Source: DAOTXL01 sp034435455 | GTDB taxonomy: Bacteria > Chloroflexota > Anaerolineae > JAAYZQ01 | Assembly (NCBI GenBank): GCA_034435455.1 | Contig: DAOTXL010000122.1 | Span: 1-20,154, forward strand | Reading direction: 5' to 3' | DNA length: 20,154 nt | Part shown: positions 11,011 through 17,497 of the stretch, in pieces | Layout of the letters: each line of letters begins with the position of its first letter | Position numbering within the stretch: position 1 is the stretch's first letter | Notes under the pieces: model-generated | The model's input: only the letters and a program-made list of their open reading frames with translations | The model's database searches: none | What the model was told of the DNA's origin: nothing | Translations under genes and position numbers: made by a program

Positions 11011-11268
11011 CTATTTGCGCCAGAGCGCCCAGAGCAGTCCGCCGATCAGCAACAGGGGAGCAAAGGCCATCATGCACAAACCGGCCATGAACAGTCCCGA
11101 GGCCGCCTGTCGCTGCGATTCTTCGAACTGCAGGCGGTCTCCGCCAAAGATATGTTCAGGCAACACACCGCCATTTGCAGATTTCTTCCCCAAGACCGTG
11201 ACCAGGTCGCCATCGAAGAACCCCTGGTAGCGCCTGGTGCCGTCGGGCAGGCGCTCCCCTTCATACAC
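11011..11268 (-). CDS. Small membrane-anchored protein of unknown function
   Basis: An 85-codon frame from a GTG at 11268. Residues 1-50 (VYEGERLPDGTRRYQGFFDG, then a stretch containing VTVLGKK and HIFGGDRLQFEE) look like a small beta-rich soluble domain. Residues about 55-82 form one hydrophobic segment (GLFMAGLCMMAFAPLLLIGG) ending LLWALWRK, a C-terminal membrane anchor with a basic end. No ATG or Shine-Dalgarno decides the start. The frame is open back through ESEINLQA to a TGA just inside the upstream gene, so translation is probably coupled to the nucleotidyltransferase gene, whose stop is 16 bp away. I do not recognise the family. The sequence reads like a real protein rather than a shadow frame. 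Confidence 0.65.
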   Translation of the reverse strand: MYEGERLPDGTRRYQGFFDGDLVTVLGKKSANGGVLPEHIFGGDRLQFEESQRQAASGLFMAGLCMMAFAPLLLIGGLLWALWRK

Positions 11269-11284
11269 GGCCTGTAAGTTGATT

Positions 11285-11872
11285 TCACTCTCCCCCTGCT
11301 TCGTTCAAGGCGCGTTCCAGCAGGTCTGTCACCTGGAGTTCCCGCGCCCACGTTCGCACATAGTCCAGGTCGAGTTCGCCTTCGCGGACCTGGAGGATGC
11401 CCAGGACATCGCGCCATTGCCGCTCGGAGACCTCGCCGCCCAGCCGGTACCATTCCAGTTTGGCGAGCAGAGTGTCTTCGGGGCTGAGGACATACACGCT
11501 TTGCTCGGGGTCGGCTACGATGACCGCTAACTTGCGCCGCTCCAGTTGCATCTGGTCAAAGGGGCGTATCTTGCGGATAAAGATGTCCACCTTGAAGGCG
11601 GTTTCGTAGTGAATCAGGTTGAAACTACTGCGGCGTCGAAGGGCATCTCGCATCATTTCCTCATCAACGTAGAATTCCTCCGAGAGCGCAGCGACCAACG
11701 GTTGAATATGTTCCTGGCGCATGTCCGCAACGATGTCCACGTCGAGCGTGGAGCGCATGACGCCGTGCAGAGAGCTGGCAAGCGAGCCGCCAACAGCGTA
11801 GGGAACGCCCATCTGTTCGAGAGCGTGCGCCACAAGCAGGGTAATGCGGGCAATTTCATTCGGCATGGTCAT
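11285..11872 (-). CDS. Nucleotidyltransferase-fold protein (AbiEii/DUF6036-like)
   Basis: A 195-codon protein of the polymerase-beta nucleotidyltransferase fold. It has VGGSLASSLHG (27-37), then R40 and TLDVDIV with D44 and D46 as the paired metal-binding carboxylates, and KVDIF (D96) as the third. LSPEDTLLAKLEWYRLGG and the following DVLGIL helices are typical of the AbiEii/MNT-like branch, where such proteins are toxins or stand-alone nucleotidyltransferases that modify tRNA or proteins. The gene overlaps the upstream 81-codon gene by 17 bp (ATG at 11872, or 11 bp with the ATG at 11866), so the two are translationally coupled. This arrangement, small gene first and nucleotidyltransferase second, resembles a toxin-antitoxin pair, but the toxin role is an inference. 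Confidence 0.85.
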   Translation of the reverse strand: MTMPNEIARITLLVAHALEQMGVPYAVGGSLASSLHGVMRSTLDVDIVADMRQEHIQPLVAALSEEFYVDEEMMRDALRRRSSFNLIHYETAFKVDIFIRKIRPFDQMQLERRKLAVIVADPEQSVYVLSPEDTLLAKLEWYRLGGEVSERQWRDVLGILQVREGELDLDYVRTWARELQVTDLLERALNEAGGE

Positions 11873-12101
11873 ACACCTTGCGTGCCAACTCTGCGCCCAG
11901 CATCAATTCCGCTAACATACGGTGAATTTGCTGCGGTGTGGCCTGGGGATAGCGTTGTTTAATCCCGCTGACCGCCAGCGTTTTGACCGTTTCATTCAGC
12001 CCTTCCAGGATGGCGATTTTCTTCCAGGAAGGCATGCGGCGGAGCAATTGGATTTGCAGCGCCTCCATTTTGGGGTCGGTATCGGGGGACAAGGTGCTCA
12101 T
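11856..12101 (-). CDS. Small helical partner protein, putative antitoxin of the nucleotidyltransferase
   Basis: An 81-codon, probably all-helical protein: PKMEALQIQLLRRMPSWKKI, then an ILEGLNETVKTLAVSGIKQR segment and QIHRMLAELMLGAELARKV. No DNA-binding or catalytic motif is evident. Its stop overlaps the start of the nucleotidyltransferase gene by a few codons, so the two products are made together. A role as antitoxin or specificity partner is inferred from size, order and overlap. It is not homologous to AbiEi as far as I can see. There is a weak purine-rich stretch upstream of the ATG. An internal Met12 is an alternative start. Confidence 0.75.
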   Translation of the reverse strand: MSTLSPDTDPKMEALQIQLLRRMPSWKKIAILEGLNETVKTLAVSGIKQRYPQATPQQIHRMLAELMLGAELARKVYDHAE

Positions 12102-12143
12102 AGACCGGTCTCTTCCCTTCCGTTGCTACGCGGCAGGACAGGC

Positions 12144-12317
12144 TCAATCCGGCGCGGGCAGGCGGACAATGGCGGCAGCGATCTCCACGATGACCGGCGT
12201 GGGCTGGGTGAGCGGCGCGCCGCTCTGCCGCACCTGATGCAGAAAGGCTTTGCTCGCCTGATGTGCCGGTTCGGAGGGGGTAAAGACGCCGGCATCAACC
12301 GTCAAAGCCTCGCTCAT
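12144..12317 (-). pseudogene. Truncated PIN-domain (VapC-like) toxin remnant
   Basis: The 57 codons read MSEALTVDAGVF, then HQASKAFLHQVRQSG and PTPVIVEIAAAIVRLP, then stop. This is the N-terminal half of a PIN domain: VDA with the first catalytic Asp (D9, usually VDAS/T), the A/S-rich helix, and VEIAAAIVR with the second acidic residue (E45). The remaining half with the other conserved aspartates is missing: the frame stops at 12144 and no continuation is found before the next gene at 12101. PIN toxins normally have about 130 residues, so this is a decayed or minimal remnant. An alternative TTG at 12368 would add 17 residues. Confidence 0.55.
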
Positions 12318-12363
12318 CGGCGCATCTCCGAGAGGATTTCCCACGAATGCCGATCTCTTCCAT
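12295..12363 (-). pseudogene. Possible decayed antitoxin leader ORF upstream of the PIN remnant
   Basis: An ATG at 12363 with AAGGGG about 5 nt upstream opens a 22-codon frame beginning MEEIGIRGKSS. One added base after codon 6 would restore MEEIGIRWEILSEMRR, whose stop would overlap the PIN remnant's ATG as ATGA, the usual VapB-VapC junction. The continuous frame itself has no recognisable domain. Low confidence. Confidence 0.3.
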
Positions 12364-12396
12364 CGCAACCCCTTATTGTGGTCTCTTCTATGCTCT

Positions 12397-12424
12397 ATTG
12401 TAGTCGCTTTTGGGGATAAGTCAA
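12397..12424 (-). promoter_or_regulatory. Near-consensus promoter of the toxin-antitoxin-like operon
   Basis: Minus strand TTGACT (12424-12419), 16-bp spacer, TACAAT (12402-12397). Each box differs from the sigma-70-type consensus at one position. It is followed about 28 nt later by AAGGGG and the ATG at 12363, and reads into the PIN remnant, the 81-codon gene and the nucleotidyltransferase. Confidence 0.65.
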
Positions 12425-12558
12425 CCTCTGACGCGCCGAATAAGGTTTTGTGCCGCAGAGCGGACTACCTGGTCACGCGCCCGGCCCCCATCACATTCCA
12501 GCCGTGCGCCGCGTCCCAAACGTTCTCGCTGGCAAAACGGCTGGCATCGCGCCGGGTA

Positions 12559-14082
12559 TCAGCGCAAGATCAACGGCAGAAACAAAGTGAACGATCCAGG
12601 GGGGACGCCCGCATCATACTCATCCGCCCCGATGTCGCAGCCGGCGCCTTGAGGGCGATGGTCGCCGTCGAAATCGTCGCTTGGCGCGCCGGTGCAGATT
12701 CCTGCATCCACAGCCGGGCTGCCGGCGGACAAATGCCCGTCGGCGGTCAGTTGAGGGGCAGCGGTCAGACTATTGGAATCGCCGCCGATGTGGGTTTGCC
12801 ATTGGGAGAACGTCCCCTGATCCAGGGGACTGGTGGGGCGCTGATCGGTGAACAGGCAACTGCCGCCGGCGTGAAAATACAGGTTGTCATCCATGTCCGG
12901 CATCCCGGTCAGCGCGGACAGGCCGCCCAGGTCGTTGGAATAACGGATGAACACACATTCCGTCGGCAGGCCGTTGGATTGAGAGACCAGGTTGTTGCGG
13001 ATGACAGGATTGACCGAGGGCGGACGCCCGGCCTGCGGGTCCCAATCCTGATAGGTGACGCCAAAATAGATCGGGCTGTGATACGCCTGCGCCGTATCCA
13101 TGAGCGTGTTGTTCCAAATCTGCGCGTCCTGGGCGGCGTACAGGCCAATGCCGGCCCCCTGGGTATCGCGGATGATGTTGTTGCGCACCACCCCGCGAAT
13201 GCTCTCGTAGTAATCGGGATTGGCGGTCAGGTCAAAGAACTCCGGGCTGGTGTCGAACCCTACCAGGATGCCCGCACCGCCGGTATGCTCGATGCGGGTG
13301 CGTTCCACCACGCAATCGGTCGCCCCGCCTTTGAAGTACATCCCCGTGTCCGAGGTATTGTGGATGTAACTGTCCTGGACGAGCATGCGGTCGCCGTTGA
13401 CGTTGTCAATACCCTCGGCGCTATCGGGGGCTCTGACGCCCGTGTTGTAGAGTTCGGCGCGGCGAACGGTGAGGCCGTCGCAACCGGGCGTGACCTTGAT
13501 GGCCGCGTTGCCGGTATCGTGCACCCTGACATCCTCGAGCAGGATGTTCAACGCGCCGCTGCGGTCCGGCCCGCCCCAATCCCACCTGGTTTCCAGTTTG
13601 ATGCCGTACCAGTACCCGCCAATGACCTCGACGCGTTGCAGGCGGCTGCCGTCGCTGTCCACGTCGAAACGCACGCATTGGCCGATGTCCTCATCGTCCG
13701 TCGGGCATTGGATAATGGCCCACTCGCCGGTTTGCGAGCGAATGGTGAGGTTGGGCTGCTGGATGCGGATGGATTCGGCGTAGACGTTGTTGGTCAGGGC
13801 CGGCGCGCCGCGCAGCACGATTCCGTCGCCCGCAACGGCGACCGTGAGCGCATGTCCAATCGTTCGGAACGGGTTGCCGATCGTGCCGTCTCCGGTGGTG
13901 TCGCTCCCGGCGGTTGAAACATAAAGGCTGTTGCCCAGGACGCCATCCGGCGCGGTCCCTTCAGGCGTGGCGAGGGCAATGGTCGGCAGGGTGATCTCGT
14001 GCGCCCGCGCAGCCTCTCCCTGGGGGAACAGACAGACGCCAAAGAGCAGAACGAACATAAACGGCAATAGCATCTTGCGCAC
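12559..14082 (-). CDS. Secreted right-handed parallel beta-helix protein with FLPLILR tail
   Basis: 507 codons from a GTG at 14082, chosen because AAGGAGG lies 5 nt upstream; the in-frame ATG at 14073 is 14 nt away. A signal peptide (about 1-26, MLLPFMFVLLFGVCLFP core, cleavage near EAARA) leads to SLYVSTAGSDTTGDG (52-66), the DUF1565-like opening of pectate-lyase-type beta helices. Residues 95-380 form repeated coils with N-ladder-type motifs (LLEDVRVHDTG, MLVQDSYIHNTS, VVERTRIEHTG, VVRNNIIRDTQ, IWNNTLMDTA, VIRNNLVSQS). The end has SPAVDAG and GCDIGADEY (about 455-490), common in such secreted proteins. It ends LFLPLILR. The family includes polysaccharide lyases and adhesive surface proteins. 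No lyase active site is clear, so the function is open. Confidence 0.88.
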   Translation of the reverse strand: MRKMLLPFMFVLLFGVCLFPQGEAARAHEITLPTIALATPEGTAPDGVLGNSLYVSTAGSDTTGDGTIGNPFRTIGHALTVAVAGDGIVLRGAPALTNNVYAESIRIQQPNLTIRSQTGEWAIIQCPTDDEDIGQCVRFDVDSDGSRLQRVEVIGGYWYGIKLETRWDWGGPDRSGALNILLEDVRVHDTGNAAIKVTPGCDGLTVRRAELYNTGVRAPDSAEGIDNVNGDRMLVQDSYIHNTSDTGMYFKGGATDCVVERTRIEHTGGAGILVGFDTSPEFFDLTANPDYYESIRGVVRNNIIRDTQGAGIGLYAAQDAQIWNNTLMDTAQAYHSPIYFGVTYQDWDPQAGRPPSVNPVIRNNLVSQSNGLPTECVFIRYSNDLGGLSALTGMPDMDDNLYFHAGGSCLFTDQRPTSPLDQGTFSQWQTHIGGDSNSLTAAPQLTADGHLSAGSPAVDAGICTGAPSDDFDGDHRPQGAGCDIGADEYDAGVPPGSFTLFLPLILR

Positions 14083-14128
14083 AAGAGCCTCCTTTGAGAT
14101 TTATTCACGAACACTGACGCTCCCTGCA

Positions 14129-14161
14129 AGACCCTAAAGGTCTTGAAGACCTTTAGGGTCT
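14129..14161. repeat. 33-bp perfect palindrome upstream of the beta-helix gene
   Basis: Arms agaccctaaaggtctt and aagacctttagggtct, 16 bp each around a single central g. It lies in the 272-bp gap between the regulator gene's stop and the beta-helix GTG start. There is no T-run on either side, so it is not a standard terminator. Weaker outer arms (actgac 14113-14118, gtcagt 14165-14170) extend the symmetry. It could be an operator, a REP-like repeat or a transcript hairpin. Confidence 0.7.
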
Positions 14162-14354
14162 CCGGTCAGTTGGGGGGGCGATGCCCGGCACGACTGCGCC
14201 GGGGACGCTGGCGGGCGCGCTGCCAAAGCGCCGTATGCGGCGGGGTAGATGCCTTCGCCCCGGTCGGCGAGAGAGCGGGTGAAATGAGGCATAGGAGACT
14301 CCATCAGGTCAGGGAGATGGGCGCAGGGTGTTTGTGCGCCACGATTCAAGGCCG

Positions 14355-17300
14355 TCACAGGGGATTTGGAACATCGTCGCCCGGCGACATCAGCGCCTGG
14401 CTCACCAACATTTCCAGCTCCAACGCCCGGCCGCGTTCCACGGCGGCCGCGAATTCGGCGCGCGGCATCTGCGTTTCCAGTTCCGCCAGCGCCCTGGCCG
14501 CCGGTTCGCGGGCCTCGCTCCCCATGGCCGGATGTCCCAGCGCAAAGGCCAGCAGTTCCACCGCGCGCGTCGGCTGCCCCTCCCGCGCGGCCAGCCGACC
14601 CAGCCCGGCCAGCACTTCGACCATCAGCCGGGTGGCGTGGATGCTCTGCGCCAGCGCGAGCGCCTCGGCATAGTGCGCGCAGGCGGTCGCATAGTCGCCC
14701 AACTCGCAGGCGACCGCGCCCAGGTTGTCCAGCGCCACGACGATACCCCAATCATCGCCCAGTTCGCGGCGCAGGCGCAGCGCCTCTTCGTACAACGCTC
14801 GCGCCTGGACATACTGCCCCTGTTGGAATGCCAGGAAACCCAGGTTGTTCAGACAGATCGCCTCGCCCAGCCGATTGCCCAGTTCCCGGAAAATGGCCAG
14901 GCTCTCCTGCTGCGCCGCATAGGTTTCATCGTAGCGCTGCAACGCCTGCCAGACTGCGGCCAGGTTGATGAGCGTTTTGGCAATGCCGGGGCGGTCGTCC
15001 AGGGCGCGACGCAGGGCCAACGCCTGGCCCAACGCCTCCTGGGCCGCCGTCAGGTCGCCGGCGAGATAATGGAGGTGTCCCAAATTGTTCAACGCGCGCG
15101 CCAAAGCCCAATCGTCCCCGGCTGCGCGCGCCCTCTGGGCGCTGGACTCAAACCAGATCCGTGCCTCTTCATGCCGGCCCACCCGCTCGGCGACACACCC
15201 CAAATAGTTGAGCACAAACGCCTCCAGTTCGGGCGTGGGATCTGTCTGCAGCAGGGCGCGAGCGGTTTCCAGCAGCGCCTGAGCGCGGGGATAGTCGGCC
15301 AGACGATTCGCAAACTGCCCTTCCCAGGCCAGCAGCAGCGCCCCGCGCCTCCCGCCGGCGCGCAGGGCCAGGTCATACGCGCCGCCAAAGGCCTCCATTC
15401 CCTCCTGGGGCCAACTGCGTGTTTCCAGAAAGTAGCCCAGCCCCTCTGCCGCGCGCGCCAACAGGTCCAGGTCGCCCTGCCGGATGGCCCATTGCCAGGC
15501 GGCGCGGAGATTCTCTATTTCCCCGGCGACCTGCGCCAGGGCCTCCGGCCGCCCCAGGCGCAGCGCCGCCTGCCGTTCGGCCAGAAAATCGGCAAAATAC
15601 CGCGCGTGGGCGGCAGCGGTCGAGACGTCGCCTGGCAATGTCTCAACGACAAAATGGCGCACCGTTTCAAACAGGGCATACCGCCCACTGCCGCTGGGTC
15701 GCAACCAGGATTTGTCGGCCAGCGCCGAGAGGTGCGCCGGCCCCGCCCCCGCGACGCGCTCCGCCGCCCGGCGATCAAAGCCGCCGCGGAAGACGGCGAG
15801 CCGGCTCAAGACCGCCTGTTCCTCCTCCCGGAGGGCCTCCCACGCCGAAAGGAACACCGCGTACAGGCTGCGATGGCGCAGGGCCACATCCGGCGCCGTC
15901 GTCGCCAGAACGCTCAGGCTCTCCTCCAGCGCCTGGAGGACCTGGTCGGGGGACATTCCGGGCAGGAGCGCGGCGGCCAGTTCCAGCGCCAGTGGGAGGC
16001 CCTGGACGAGCTGGCAGATGCGGCCCACGGCCGGGGCCGTGGACGGGTCCAGCGCGAAATGGCGGTCCGCGCGGCGCGCCGTCTGCAGAAACAGGCGCAC
16101 GGCGTCATACGGGGTGATGTCCTGGACCTGGGCGGGCGGGAAGGCCAGCCCGTCCAGCGGGAAGACCCACTCGCATTGCAGGTTCAGCCGTTCGCGCGAG
16201 GTGACCAGGATTTTGACTTCGGGCGCGCGCCGGAGCAGTTCGGCCAGTTGCCCCGCGCCGGCGCGTAGTTGCTCCAGGTTATCCAGGACCAGGAGCATTT
16301 CCTTTTCGCGCAGGAATTGCGCCAGCCGCTCGGGCAGGTTGTTCGCGCGCCATTCCAGGCCGAAATGGCCGGCGAGGGTGGGGAGCAGGCGCGCCGGTGA
16401 ATCCACCGCCTCGAACTCGATCCAGGCCGCGCCGTTCAGGAAATACTCGGCGCGCACCCGGGCGGCCTGCTGCGCCAGGCGCGTTTTGCCCACGCCCCCC
16501 GGACCGGTCAGCGTGATCAGGCGACAGTCCGGGTCGTCCAGCAGGCGGAGCAGGGCGTCCAGTTCATCCGCCCGCCCGACGAAGGGGGTCAGCGGCGCGG
16601 GCAGATTGTGGCGCGGCGCCGCCTCGGCGGCGCGGATGCGCTCGTACAGCCGAACGGTGGCGGCCGATGGTCTCGTCCCCAATTCGCCGCGCAGGGCGCC
16701 CTCATAGGCGGCGTATTGCGTCAGGGCGGCGGAACGTTGACCGCTCCGCGCCAGCGCCAGCATCAGGGCCTGATGCGCTTCCTCGTGCCACGGCTCCAGC
16801 GTCAGCAGCCGCCGGGCGGTGGCAATGGCTGCTGCCCACTGACCGCGCGCCAGATAGGCGTGGGTCAGGCGATAGAACGCCTCGACGGCCAGTTCGTGCA
16901 GACAGGCGCGTTGTTGCCGCAACCACTCGTTGAACAACACGTTATCCGGCAACTCGAAACCGTCCAGCAAGTCGCCGCGATACGCCTGCACCGCCCGTTC
17001 CAGTGCCTGAATCATCTCCGGTGTCTCCGCCCGTCCGGGCCGCGCCTGCTGCAGCGCGCTCAGGAACTCTTCCGCGTCCAGCACAAAGTCGGGGCGACTC
17101 TGCCATGCCACCGAGAGGCGGTCCGCGTCAAACGCCTGGAGTCCCAGCACCTGGGTGAGGTTCCACAGCGCGAAGCGGAGATTGCCCAGCGCTTTAGGTT
17201 CGGGGGAATCCGACCAGAGGAGGCCGGCCAGGCGGCTACGACTGTGCGCGCCGGGGTTGAGCGCCAGGTAGATGAGCAGCGCCAGCACCTTGCGGCTTTT

Positions 17301-17366
17301 GAACGGAGGGAGAGGGACGCCGTCGCGCCGGATGTTCAGTTCGCCGAAAACCTGCACGTGAATCAT
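14355..17366 (-). CDS. AfsR/SARP-type regulator: winged-helix + BTAD + NB-ARC-like STAND ATPase + TPRs
   Basis: 1003 codons from the ATG at 17366 (MIHVQVFGELNIRRDG), which matches the usual start of the family; the longer open frame lacks coding character. Residues 1-95 are an OmpR-like winged helix (FKSRKVLALLIYLALNPG). Residues 100-245 are the bacterial transcriptional activator domain, with the EPWHEEAHQALMLALARSG and ALTQYAAYEGALRGELG signatures. The ATPase has Walker A GPGGVGKTR (288-296), Walker B LLVLDNLEQL (358-367), LVTSRERL and GLPLALELAAALLPG (456-470). Residues from about 620 are TPRs (NNLGHLHYLAGDLTAA, NNLGFLAFQQGQYVQA). Such proteins are ligand-gated transcription activators. 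The gene is divergent from the large plus-strand surface protein gene and upstream of the beta-helix gene, both plausible targets by inference. Confidence 0.93.
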   Translation of the reverse strand: MIHVQVFGELNIRRDGVPLPPFKSRKVLALLIYLALNPGAHSRSRLAGLLWSDSPEPKALGNLRFALWNLTQVLGLQAFDADRLSVAWQSRPDFVLDAEEFLSALQQARPGRAETPEMIQALERAVQAYRGDLLDGFELPDNVLFNEWLRQQRACLHELAVEAFYRLTHAYLARGQWAAAIATARRLLTLEPWHEEAHQALMLALARSGQRSAALTQYAAYEGALRGELGTRPSAATVRLYERIRAAEAAPRHNLPAPLTPFVGRADELDALLRLLDDPDCRLITLTGPGGVGKTRLAQQAARVRAEYFLNGAAWIEFEAVDSPARLLPTLAGHFGLEWRANNLPERLAQFLREKEMLLVLDNLEQLRAGAGQLAELLRRAPEVKILVTSRERLNLQCEWVFPLDGLAFPPAQVQDITPYDAVRLFLQTARRADRHFALDPSTAPAVGRICQLVQGLPLALELAAALLPGMSPDQVLQALEESLSVLATTAPDVALRHRSLYAVFLSAWEALREEEQAVLSRLAVFRGGFDRRAAERVAGAGPAHLSALADKSWLRPSGSGRYALFETVRHFVVETLPGDVSTAAAHARYFADFLAERQAALRLGRPEALAQVAGEIENLRAAWQWAIRQGDLDLLARAAEGLGYFLETRSWPQEGMEAFGGAYDLALRAGGRRGALLLAWEGQFANRLADYPRAQALLETARALLQTDPTPELEAFVLNYLGCVAERVGRHEEARIWFESSAQRARAAGDDWALARALNNLGHLHYLAGDLTAAQEALGQALALRRALDDRPGIAKTLINLAAVWQALQRYDETYAAQQESLAIFRELGNRLGEAICLNNLGFLAFQQGQYVQARALYEEALRLRRELGDDWGIVVALDNLGAVACELGDYATACAHYAEALALAQSIHATRLMVEVLAGLGRLAAREGQPTRAVELLAFALGHPAMGSEAREPAARALAELETQMPRAEFAAAVERGRALELEMLVSQALMSPGDDVPNPL

Positions 17367-17372
17367 GAGCCT

Positions 17373-17401
17373 ATTATAGCATAGAATAAACGATGAGTAA
17401 A
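17373..17401 (-). promoter_or_regulatory. Leaderless-type promoter of the BTAD regulator
   Basis: Minus strand TTTACT (17401-17396), 17-bp spacer ending TGC, TATAAT (17378-17373), then six bases and the ATG at 17366. A start site 6-7 nt after the -10 would be the ATG itself, so the transcript would be leaderless. There is no Shine-Dalgarno. Confidence 0.65.
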
Positions 17402-17412
17402 CGCTGGGGGTG

Positions 17413-17418
17413 TATAAT
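17413..17418 (+). promoter_or_regulatory. Divergent -10 box for the plus-strand surface protein gene
   Basis: TATAAT on the plus strand, 80 bp upstream of the ATG at 17498, with no good -35. It is back to back with the regulator promoter, so the two upstream regions overlap. A small hairpin (ccggaggc-aca-gcctctgg, 17424-17442) lies in the leader. Confidence 0.5.
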
Positions 17419-17485
17419 AGCATCCGGAGGCACAGCCTCTGGGGGGAATGGACCGGTGTCAAAGCCATACCGGGTGGACGATAAA

Positions 17486-17493
17486 AAGGAGGT
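17486..17493 (+). promoter_or_regulatory. Strong Shine-Dalgarno (AAGGAGGT) of the surface protein gene
   Basis: A perfect AAGGAGGT, 4 nt before the ATG at 17498. This fixes the start of the partial plus-strand gene. Confidence 0.75.
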
Positions 17494-17497
17494 AGAA

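Noticed and set aside
12465..12558. Open minus-strand stretch reading ...SRFASENVWDAAHGW... directly after the beta-helix stop
   Set aside because: It looks somewhat protein-like but has no start codon in frame and is too short to assign; it may be a remnant. Nothing else is visible in 12425-12558.
14129..14161. Intrinsic terminator of the regulator gene
   Set aside because: The stem is strong but no T-tract follows on either strand, and it lies about 190 bp beyond the regulator's stop.
14134..14304. Short minus-strand frame beginning MESPMPHFTRSL with GGAG before its second ATG
   Set aside because: Composition is not protein-like and it ends inside the 33-bp palindrome. No family is recognised. 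The 14083-14354 gap is otherwise empty apart from the palindrome.
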